Shown: positions 57,790 to 64,000 of the stretch, one piece after another
How positions within the stretch are numbered: position 1 is the stretch's first letter
Layout: each line of letters starts with the position of its first letter
NCBI GenBank assembly: GCA_005798445.1
Contig: SYJG01000403.1
Span: 1-64,000, forward strand
From: Planctomyces sp.
Lineage (GTDB): Bacteria > Planctomycetota > Planctomycetia > Planctomycetales > Planctomycetaceae
DNA: 64,000 nt
Direction of reading: 5' to 3'
The notes under the pieces: model-generated
Seen by the model: the letters and a program-made list of their open reading frames with translations, nothing else
What the model was told of the DNA's origin: nothing
Database searches by the model: none
Translations under genes and position numbers: made by a program

Positions 57790-58530
57790 ATGAATGACCG
57801 TTTGGCCGACAACTTGCAGCGTGTTCGTTCAGAAATTGGAGCCGCCTGTGCTCGTGCCGGCCGCTTGCCGAGCGAAGTCACGCTGGTTGCTGTTACCAAG
57901 TACGCCGAGCTGGCTTGGGTCCGGCGATTGATCGAGCTGGGCATCCGTGACCTCGCCGAAAGCCGACCGCAGCAATTCGTCGAGCGGGCGGATGAGTTGT
58001 CCGCTCGTGGAGCACGTTTTCAACGTGCTTTAGACGGGCACGTTGAAAACGTGCCCCACGTTCGTTGGCACTTCATCGGCCATTTGCAGCGGAACAAGGT
58101 CAAACCGGTTGTGCCGCGAACGGTGCTGATTCACTCGGTCGATAGTCTGCGGCTGTTGGAACGTATCTCGGAAGTCTCCGCCGAGCAGTCGCTGCGTCCG
58201 CGAGTGCTCTTGGAAGTGAACGTCTCCGGCGAAGCCTCGAAGGACGGCCTGACGATCGCGGACCTCACTTCGCAGTGGGACGTCCTGCAAGCCGTCGCGA
58301 ACGTGGACATCGTGGGCTTGATGACGATGGCCCCTCTCACTGACGATCCCGCTGCCGCTCGGCCGGTGTTCCGAGCACTGCGCCTACTGCAAGACCAACT
58401 CGCAGCGCGAGCGGCACCGCACATCAAACTGACAGAACTCTCGATGGGTATGAGTGGCGACTTTGTGGTGGCGATCGAAGAAGGGGCGACGCTGATCCGC
58501 ATCGGCAGCCGACTGTTTGATGGTCTGTAG
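57790..58530 (+). CDS. yggS: YggS/PLPBP-family pyridoxal phosphate homeostasis protein
   Basis: This 246-residue protein binds PLP without known catalysis and helps balance free PLP. It starts at [17 protein letters not shown] (57790); ATG 57781 is a possible alternative. Family motifs: LVAVTKY with the PLP lysine, [40 protein letters not shown] and [10 protein letters not shown]. Between VERADEL and [11 protein letters not shown] is an insert, [20 protein letters not shown], that normal family members lack; it is encoded by a 55-bp palindrome that keeps the frame. The stop TAG is the first part of another palindrome shared with the convergent gene. Confidence 0.9.
   Translation: MNDRLADNLQRVRSEIGAACARAGRLPSEVTLVAVTKYAELAWVRRLIELGIRDLAESRPQQFVERADELSARGARFQRALDGHVENVPHVRWHFIGHLQRNKVKPVVPRTVLIHSVDSLRLLERISEVSAEQSLRPRVLLEVNVSGEASKDGLTIADLTSQWDVLQAVANVDIVGLMTMAPLTDDPAAARPVFRALRLLQDQLAARAAPHIKLTELSMGMSGDFVVAIEEGATLIRIGSRLFDGL
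58006..58060. repeat. GTTTTCAAC-type palindrome inside yggS
   Basis: CGTGGAGCACGTTTTCAACG (58006) faces GCACGTTGAAAACGTGCCCC (to 58060) across a 6-bp loop. It is the same family as the intergenic copy at 28029-28092 but with a shorter loop. In frame it encodes most of the 20-residue insert before [11 protein letters not shown]. Confidence 0.9.
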
Positions 58531-58788
58531 CCCTGTCGCTCCGCGACAGGACAGCCGAAGGACAAGTGACCTCTGATCCGGATTCCAATTGAAAACTGCG
58601 CTATTGTTCGGGAGGGCGAGGCTCCCGCCGAGCCGGTGCGTGAATCACGCGTGCTCACCGATCCGGCTCGGCGGGAGCCTCGCCCTCCCCCAGTGAGCGC
58701 AGCTTTTTGTTGGAATCCGGATGAATATCCAACCGATGTTGGACGCGGCAGTGCCGTTCGGCTTTCCTGTCGCGGAGCGACAGGGCTA
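58528..58788. repeat. Nested double palindrome between convergent genes
   Basis: The outer arms (58529-58559 and 58757-58787) each contain CCTGTCGCTCCGCGACAGG and are complements of one another. Inside lies a complete [12 protein letters not shown] palindrome (58610-58689), the family also found within K2. The TAG stop codons of both convergent genes are the outermost bases of the outer arms. It probably acts as a bidirectional terminator. Confidence 0.85.
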
Positions 58789-60180
58789 CTTTGGTTGGCT
58801 GTCACGCGGCTTGCCGATTCGGTAACCGATATCCTCAGCCCTTTCGAACAGCCCGCCGTCGTCCGTACCGTTGTCGCCAACGCTGTAGATCAACGCTCCG
58901 TCCGCGTCTCGTCGATATCGAAGTGCCGTCTTCGGCGGCGCGTGATTGTCTTCGGGAACCGTCGGCAAAAAGTCGGGGACCAACTCGTCCAGCTTCTCCG
59001 GGTAATGACCGTGCTCCCGCACGAAGAGTTCCAGAGCCAGCACCGTGAGCAACACGATGTCTCGCGCGGCCTCGCGATCGGTGGCGGTGAAGCTTCCCTG
59101 ACCAGACGAGACGAGCTGCGCTGCCACGACCGACTCGTGAACGTAGCCGCTCACTTCGCTGGCGGACGGTTGTGTTTTGACCTTGGCTGGTGCCGGTTCA
59201 AACACAAACAGTCCCGGTAATGTCTTCGTGCGTTGGTTCCGAGGCAGATCGGCTTGACCGAGCCAGTTGGCAAAGACATGCCGAAAGACCCGTTCGTTGA
59301 GTTCCGATTCACCGGTGAGGCGGTTCAGTGTCGTGTTCGCCGGGCCAAACGTCAGAGATCTCCAGTTCGCCATCACAAAGAGATATTCCGCCTGCAAGCA
59401 CGCGGAGAGCGGAGGCGTCCGCTTCTGCTCGTCTTGCAGTTCCCGCATCGCGCGACGTAGCAGGTCGGCGGTCACTTGCGGGTCATTGGCCCACTTCACC
59501 ATGCCTTCCGCCGTGACTGAGTGAATCGCGACTCCCACCAGCCGTTCGATGAACACACCATGACGACCAAGCTGACGGCTCATGCGGAAGCTGGCCCGCA
59601 GCCAGTCCCACGCTTCTTTGGGTTGGCCTTCAACAAGCAACCGCGATGCCTCCAGCCGCACAAGGCGTGAGAATTCTCGTGTCTCCTGAACTGATAGGAG
59701 CGCGGTGTCCGCACGCAGTTCACTGGCTCGGACGTACTGAGCGTCCGGTTTTTCCGTCCCCTTTCGCCACAGTTCCATGAACGGCCGGTTCGCGGCGAGC
59801 CACTTTCGGACCGGCTCGGTGGCGTGTTCCCAGCCTTCGGACTGAGCTTTGTCATACTCGTCGTTGCTTCTTGTGGCGTCGCCGGGAGTGCCAACGTATT
59901 TGACTTGCAAACCGCTCGCGGCCCGGTACTCGACGAAGGCGTTGTCGGTGTCGGGGACTACGAACTCCAGCACGGACTTGGTGTCGAACGGCTCGTCCGC
60001 AGGTGGCACTTTTGCAAGCCGAATCGAGCGATAGACCAGCGGAGCCGAAATCAGCGCCAAGATCAGCAGCAGCGGGATCGCCACCTTCGGATGCAACCAC
60101 CACAAGATCCACGACGCGGCTTTTGAGTCGGGACTCGCGGATGTGTCGGAACGAGATTCATCCAGAGGGTCAGAAGACAT
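58786..60180 (-). CDS. Hypothetical single-TM protein with pilin-tail-like C-terminus
   Basis: This 464-residue protein starts at [11 protein letters not shown] (60180) with AGGAG eight bases upstream. The frame is open 64 codons further, but that part reads through a palindrome. It has a short cytoplasmic N-terminus, one TM segment near residues 34-54, then a mostly alpha-helical domain. The last ~90 residues ([20 protein letters not shown], then [11 protein letters not shown]) resemble the C-terminal part of type II secretion pseudopilin-like proteins found in many planctomycete hypotheticals. No catalytic motif was seen. It is convergent with yggS; the function is unknown. Confidence 0.75.
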   Translation of the reverse strand: MSSDPLDESRSDTSASPDSKAASWILWWLHPKVAIPLLLILALISAPLVYRSIRLAKVPPADEPFDTKSVLEFVVPDTDNAFVEYRAASGLQVKYVGTPGDATRSNDEYDKAQSEGWEHATEPVRKWLAANRPFMELWRKGTEKPDAQYVRASELRADTALLSVQETREFSRLVRLEASRLLVEGQPKEAWDWLRASFRMSRQLGRHGVFIERLVGVAIHSVTAEGMVKWANDPQVTADLLRRAMRELQDEQKRTPPLSACLQAEYLFVMANWRSLTFGPANTTLNRLTGESELNERVFRHVFANWLGQADLPRNQRTKTLPGLFVFEPAPAKVKTQPSASEVSGYVHESVVAAQLVSSGQGSFTATDREAARDIVLLTVLALELFVREHGHYPEKLDELVPDFLPTVPEDNHAPPKTALRYRRDADGALIYSVGDNGTDDGGLFERAEDIGYRIGKPRDSQPK

Positions 60181-60267
60181 CAGCAAGCTCCTGATACCAC
60201 GGCCTGCATCAGCAGGCCAAACGGCGACGAGGTGACTATACACCACACGGCGCGTGAAGAGAGATTC

Positions 60268-60343
60268 GGCGAGCGGAAGGGCGTCAGCCCTCCGAGTGAT
60301 GTGATCGGCATTCGCTCGGAGGGCTGACGCCCTGCCGCTCGCC
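60268..60343. repeat. GGGCGTCAGCCCTCCGAG-type palindrome
   Basis: GGCGAGCGGAAGGGCGTCAG at the left is mirrored by the complement ending GCCGCTCGCC, with an 11-bp loop. It fills the 279-bp space between two divergently transcribed genes, which otherwise holds only their leaders. Confidence 0.85.
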
Positions 60344-60459
60344 GGTCTGACTTCGTCGCCATGCGAGGGCAATCATCCGCTCCCTCACATTCAACGGGTT
60401 TGCTACAACCCCGCCACGAACAATTCGACTTCTGTCTTCGCTTCGGGAAAGGATTCACG

Positions 60460-62604
60460 ATGGGCTTCTTCCGCTTTGAAGAATTGTCCGCCCCGTCCGG
60501 TTCAATCGGTCTGTTGACGTTCGACGTGCCCGACAAGAAGGTCAACACGCTCTCGCAAGCGGTGCTGGCCGAGTTGGCGTCGCAGGTTGAGCAATTGGAG
60601 AAACGCAACGACCTCAAGGGCTTGCTGTTCCGCAGCGGCAAGCCGGGGCAGTTCATCGCTGGAGCGGACTTGAACGAACTCGCCGCGTTGATCGACGCGA
60701 GCCGCGAGCAATGTCAACACGCCATCGTCAGCGGACACGCGCTGTTCAGCCGCGTCAGCCAGTTACCGTTTCCGGTCGTCGCGTTGGTCGATGGCAACTC
60801 AATGGGGGGCGGCACCGAGCTGATCCTGTCGATGGACTATCGCATCGCCTCGACGAACCCGGCGACCAAGATCGCTCTGCCGGAAACGAAAATCGGCCTG
60901 ATCCCCGGCTGGGGCGGGACGCAGCGGATGACTCGGCTGGTCGGCGTGCAGCACGCGATCGAAATCATCTGCGGCGGCGAGGCTGTCCCGGCTACGAAGG
61001 CGGTGCAGATCGGGTTGTGCTTCGACGCGGTCCCGGCCGACAAGCTGATCGAAGTTGGCACGACGTTGATCGAGCGCGTGCAATCGATCGGCGAATGGAA
61101 GACCGATCGGCAACGCCGTTCGCAGCCACTCGGACTCAGCGAGACCGAATTGATGTTTGCGTTCGCGTGTGCCGAGGGAGCGATCAAAGGCAAAACGAAG
61201 GGGCAGTATCCGGCCCCGCTCGCGGCGCTGAAGGCGATCAAGTTGGGGATCAACCGACCGCTCGACGAGGGATTGAAGATCGAGCAGGAGGTTGCGCTCG
61301 AAGTGACCGGCACGCCGATCTCGTCGAATCTGATTTCCGTCTTCTTCATGAACAACGCACTCGGCCGCGATCCGGGATTTCTGCCCGCGACTGCAAAGAC
61401 TTGCGACGTGAAGAGCGTCGGAGTGCTCGGCAGCGGCCTGATGGGAGCCGGCATCGCGACTGCTCACGCACGGCGCGGCGTGCCAGCGGTGATGGTTGAT
61501 GTCGGACAAGATCGGCTGGCCGACGGCCTGAAGCGCGCGTGCCAAGTGGTCGAAGGCCGCATCAAGATCGGCCGAGCGACGCCGCAGGACATGCAGGAGA
61601 TGCTCACGCGGTTGAGTACCTCGACTTCGCGAGCGGTCTTTTCGGACGCCGATGTCGTCGTCGAGGCGATCACCGAGAATGAGACTCTTAAAAAACAGGC
61701 GTACGGGGAACTGAAGTCGTTGCTCCGCGACGACGCGATCTTGTGCAGCAACACTTCGACGATCTCGATCACGCGCATGGCCGAAGCCGCACCGCATCCC
61801 GAACGGTTTGTCGGCATGCACTTCTTTTATCCAGTCGATCGCATGGAACTGGTCGAAGTCATTCGCGGAGCGAAGACCGACGACGACACCGTCGCGACGA
61901 TTGTGGCCCTTGCCAAGCGGATCGGTAAGACACCGATCGTGATGCAAGATTGCCCTGGCTTCCTCGTCAACCGCGTGCTTCTGCCGTACATGAACGAAGC
62001 GGTATTGCTGCTGCAAGAAGGGGCGTCGATGGATGACATCGACAAGGCCGCGACCAAATTCGGGATGCCGATGGGCCCAATCACGCTCAGTGACCTCGTC
62101 GGCTTGGACACCGCGTACTACGCCGGCCAAGTCGTCTCGACCGCCTACGCTGACCGCGCGAAACCAACTCCAATTCTCGGTGAACTCGTGAAAGCTGGAC
62201 GTCTCGGCAACAAGAACGGCTCCGGTTTCCGCAAGCTCAACAAGAAGGGGAAGCCGGAAGCCGATCCCGATTTTGCGCCGTTCCTCGAAAAGCATCGGAC
62301 GGACAACCGCCAGTTCTCGCTCGATGAACTCACCGATCGCTTGTTCCTTCCGATGCTGCTGGAAGCGACGCGAGTTCTCGAAGAAGGAATCGTTGCCGCT
62401 CCGCATCATGTCGACATGGGCCTGATCCTGGGGATCGGCTTCCCACCGTTCCGTGGCGGCATCCTGCACTGGTGCGACACCGAAGGAGCATCCGCGATCG
62501 CCGATCGACTCGGCAAGTACGCGAGCCTCGGTAAACGCTTCGAGCCGACAGAGTCGATCACATCGAAGCGAGTCTTCTTCCCACGAACGAAGACCATCGG
62601 CTGA
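60460..62604 (+). CDS. fadB: FadB/FadJ-type enoyl-CoA hydratase / 3-hydroxyacyl-CoA dehydrogenase
   Basis: This 714-residue bifunctional beta-oxidation enzyme hydrates 2-enoyl-CoA and then oxidises 3-hydroxyacyl-CoA with NAD. It starts at MGFFRFEELS (60460) with AAAGGA upstream. The hydratase part (~1-190) has FIAGADLNEL, NSMGGGTELILSMDYRIAS and ALPETKIGLIPGWGGTQRM with the catalytic glutamate. The dehydrogenase part (~315-700) has the Rossmann GVLGSGLMGAGIA, VVVEAITENE, the catalytic histidine in VGMHFFYPVDRMELVE, and DCPGFLVNRVL. The length fits E. coli FadB (729). No thiolase (fadA) gene adjoins, so the partner enzyme must be encoded elsewhere. Confidence 0.93.
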   Translation: MGFFRFEELSAPSGSIGLLTFDVPDKKVNTLSQAVLAELASQVEQLEKRNDLKGLLFRSGKPGQFIAGADLNELAALIDASREQCQHAIVSGHALFSRVSQLPFPVVALVDGNSMGGGTELILSMDYRIASTNPATKIALPETKIGLIPGWGGTQRMTRLVGVQHAIEIICGGEAVPATKAVQIGLCFDAVPADKLIEVGTTLIERVQSIGEWKTDRQRRSQPLGLSETELMFAFACAEGAIKGKTKGQYPAPLAALKAIKLGINRPLDEGLKIEQEVALEVTGTPISSNLISVFFMNNALGRDPGFLPATAKTCDVKSVGVLGSGLMGAGIATAHARRGVPAVMVDVGQDRLADGLKRACQVVEGRIKIGRATPQDMQEMLTRLSTSTSRAVFSDADVVVEAITENETLKKQAYGELKSLLRDDAILCSNTSTISITRMAEAAPHPERFVGMHFFYPVDRMELVEVIRGAKTDDDTVATIVALAKRIGKTPIVMQDCPGFLVNRVLLPYMNEAVLLLQEGASMDDIDKAATKFGMPMGPITLSDLVGLDTAYYAGQVVSTAYADRAKPTPILGELVKAGRLGNKNGSGFRKLNKKGKPEADPDFAPFLEKHRTDNRQFSLDELTDRLFLPMLLEATRVLEEGIVAAPHHVDMGLILGIGFPPFRGGILHWCDTEGASAIADRLGKYASLGKRFEPTESITSKRVFFPRTKTIG

Positions 62605-62623
62605 TTGGTTCTGATTCCGATCA

Positions 62624-62740
62624 ACCCCTTCTCCCTGCGGGAGAAGGTGGCCGAAGGCCGGATGAGGGATGCGATTCACGACAGAGTCTCAACAACACAT
62701 GGCTCCCTCACCCCGACCCTCTCCCAAAGGGAGAGGGAGA
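62624..62740. repeat. CTCCCTGCGGGAGAAGG-type palindrome
   Basis: The left part (CCCCTTCTCCCTGCGGGAGA, GGCCGAAGGCCGGATGAGGG) is mirrored by CCCTCACCCCGACCCTCTCC and AAAGGGAGAGGGAG. It is a dispersed repeat of a kind widespread in bacterial intergenic DNA, placed between fadB and the NfeD gene. It generates a spurious N-terminal extension of the NfeD frame. Confidence 0.8.
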
Positions 62741-62848
62741 GAAACAGCACATCGACCCGAAGACGCAAGACCTCCTTGTCTGACCTTGACCGCCCGGTAC
62801 ACTGCGCCGCGTTCCCGAACGGTGTTCTCGCGAAGGGTGCGGTTGGTC

Positions 62849-63439
62849 ATGGACAGTTACGCGTTGATGGCGGTGCTGACGTTGGCCTTGGGGCTGGCGC
62901 TGCTGGCGGCCGAGGTCTTTATTCCTTCCGGCGGAGTCATCATGACGGCTGCCGGAATCGTCTTCGTGATTTCGGTGTGGAGCGCGTGGCAAGCCTGGGG
63001 CAAGTCGGGTGAGTTGACGCTGTTTTTGATTTACATCGCAGCTCTCGTCGTGTTGTTTCCGTCGGTGTTGGGCGGAGCGTTTTATGCCTTCCCGCGCACA
63101 GAGTACGGCCGGCGGTTGATGAATCCCCCCAGCTTGGACGAGATGGAACCGTTCGTCGCGGAAACCGAGCGGCTATCGCGGCTCATCGGAAAAACGGGGA
63201 CGACGCTGACTCGTCTGGGCCCCGGTGGGATGGTGCTGGTCGAAGGGGAGCGGATGCACGCCGAGAGCGAAGGGATGCTCATTTTGACCGACACGCCGGT
63301 GCGGGTGCTGGCACTCAAAGGCAATCGTCTACTGGTCCGGCAAGTGCGCGAGAGTGCGGTGCCGGAGCCTGCACCCAACGAGGAGCCACTCGCCGAACAC
63401 GAACGGACGCCGCTTGACGATGATTTTGGACAGAGCTAA
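62849..63439 (+). CDS. NfeD-family membrane protein
   Basis: This 196-residue protein starts at ATG 62849 (MDSYALMAVLTLALGL). The 60 upstream codons belong to a palindrome and a non-coding leader. Three or so TM segments (~3-24, 26-48, 52-78) are followed by a linker and a C-terminal OB-fold-like domain (IGKTGTTLTRLGPGGMVLVE, GNRLLVRQV). NfeD proteins act with flotillin-like proteins in membrane microdomains, and a FloA-like gene follows on the same strand 127 bp downstream. This is the short NfeD form without the ClpP-like protease domain. Confidence 0.9.
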   Translation: MDSYALMAVLTLALGLALLAAEVFIPSGGVIMTAAGIVFVISVWSAWQAWGKSGELTLFLIYIAALVVLFPSVLGGAFYAFPRTEYGRRLMNPPSLDEMEPFVAETERLSRLIGKTGTTLTRLGPGGMVLVEGERMHAESEGMLILTDTPVRVLALKGNRLLVRQVRESAVPEPAPNEEPLAEHERTPLDDDFGQS

Positions 63440-63448
63440 ACCAGTTTT

Positions 63449-63525
63449 GATTGTCGATTTTTGATTTTTGATTGGGAATGCGGGCCGTGGTTCAATCGAA
63501 AATCAAAAATCATCAATCGAAAATC
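63449..63525. repeat. GATTTTTGATT-type AT-rich palindrome
   Basis: GATTGTCGATTTTTGATTTT at the left is mirrored by CAATCGAAAATCAAAAATCA and CAATCGAAAATC at the right, 18 bp apart. It is much more AT-rich than the surroundings. It lies between the NfeD and FloA genes and may modulate read-through. Confidence 0.8.
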
Positions 63526-63566
63526 CTCAGTCCGCCTGGAAAGGCTGACCTACTTTGAAAGCCATC

Positions 63567-64000
63567 ATGCTGAATCACCTGTCTCTGCTGGCTGCGGACA
63601 ACTCGAACGCGCTGTTGTTGCTTGTGTTTGTGTTGGTCGCGTTTTTCGCGCTGATTTTTCTGCTGGTCTTCTTTCGGTATTTCGGCCTGTGGATTCAGTG
63701 CGTGACGACGCGAGCCAGCATTTCGCTGCCAAGTTTGTTGATGATGTCGTTGCGGAAGGTCAGCCCGACCATCATTGTCCGCAGCAAGATCATGGCGGTG
63801 CAGGCCGGGCTGACGCGGTCGTACCCGATCACGACGAAGGCTTTGGAAGCTCACTATCTGGCCGGCGGCAACGTGCCCAACGTGATTCGCGCCTTGATCG
63901 CCGCGCAACGAGCCGGGCTAACGGATTTGGATTGGCAGACCGCTGCGGCGATTGATCTGGCGGGACGCGATCTGCTCGACGCCATCCGCACGAGTGTCTA
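63567..64000 (+). CDS. floA: Flotillin-like protein FloA, 5' part
   Basis: The first 144 codons of a gene running off the window end. It starts at ATG 63567 (MLNHLSLLAAD); TTG 63555 is an alternative. One long hydrophobic segment (~16-38) is followed by family signatures LEAHYLAGGNVPNVIRALIA, AAQRAGL and AAIDLAGRDLLDAI, matching FloA (YqfA/UPF0365) of Bacillus. These proteins form membrane microdomains and usually sit downstream of an NfeD gene, as here. Confidence 0.93.
   Translation, partial: MLNHLSLLAADNSNALLLLVFVLVAFFALIFLLVFFRYFGLWIQCVTTRASISLPSLLMMSLRKVSPTIIVRSKIMAVQAGLTRSYPITTKALEAHYLAGGNVPNVIRALIAAQRAGLTDLDWQTAAAIDLAGRDLLDAIRTSV

Noticed and set aside
60799..62679. 626-residue ORF antisense to fadB
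   Set aside because: The FadB frame has all catalytic motifs; this one is its complement and shows none.

Overview
The window looks like chromosomal DNA of a planctomycete (Planctomycetota). The evidence is a combination typical of that phylum. There are zinc-ribbon/WD40 fusion proteins, TIGR03067-type domains, very large Ser/Thr kinases with WD40 and TPR tails next to a TIGR02999-type ECF sigma factor, a giant secreted protein with an LEPR-type N-terminal motif, and many dispersed palindromes of the kind that encode phrases such as EGEAPAEP or NPKRQRG when read through. DNA is GC-rich, and most long ORFs antisense to real genes are shadows. No rRNA, tRNA, CRISPR array or prophage was seen.

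Layout. (1) 0-8.3 kb, plus strand: an array of zinc-ribbon paralogues in different states of decay. It has a 5'-truncated copy, a small membrane protein, a 3'-truncated copy, a zinc-ribbon/multi-TM/14-WD40 protein, a small membrane protein and a zinc-ribbon/7-WD40/TIGR03067x2/LRR protein. (2) 8.4-25.7 kb, minus strand: an ECF sigma factor followed by three receptor-like kinases (K3, K2, K1). Every gene in this block has a REP-like palindrome 5-12 nt after its stop codon, and each kinase is preceded by the same ~31-bp box. A REP-associated tyrosine transposase (RAYT) sits between K3 and K2, flanked by REPs. K1 fuses a kinase to a urea/amide ABC-transporter-type binding protein. (3) 25.7-28.1 kb: a zinc-ribbon pseudogene fragment, a lone ABC-2 permease and purM. 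(4) 28.2-55.1 kb: one uninterrupted 8987-codon gene for a giant secreted protein with a matrixin-like zinc-protease motif, PPC-like domains, about 15 phage-structural-like repeats, a cadherin-like module and two RTX blocks. (5) 55.5-64 kb: mostly housekeeping genes, namely a class IV aminotransferase, a secreted hypothetical, yggS, a pilin-tail-like hypothetical, a FadB-type fusion enzyme, and an NfeD/FloA pair cut by the window end.

The most unusual feature is the palindromes. I can distinguish about eleven families. Most copies lie between genes, where they often supply or abut stop codons. At least seven copies, from five families, lie inside coding regions and stay in frame: one REP and one GGCGCTAGC element in K3, four elements in K2, and one in yggS. 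This resembles the behaviour of Rickettsia palindromic elements. Here one family can be linked by position to a candidate RAYT: seven copies cluster around it and I see none in the other ~38 kb downstream.

All calls are from reading the sequence. Family names come from recognised motifs and were not checked by database search.
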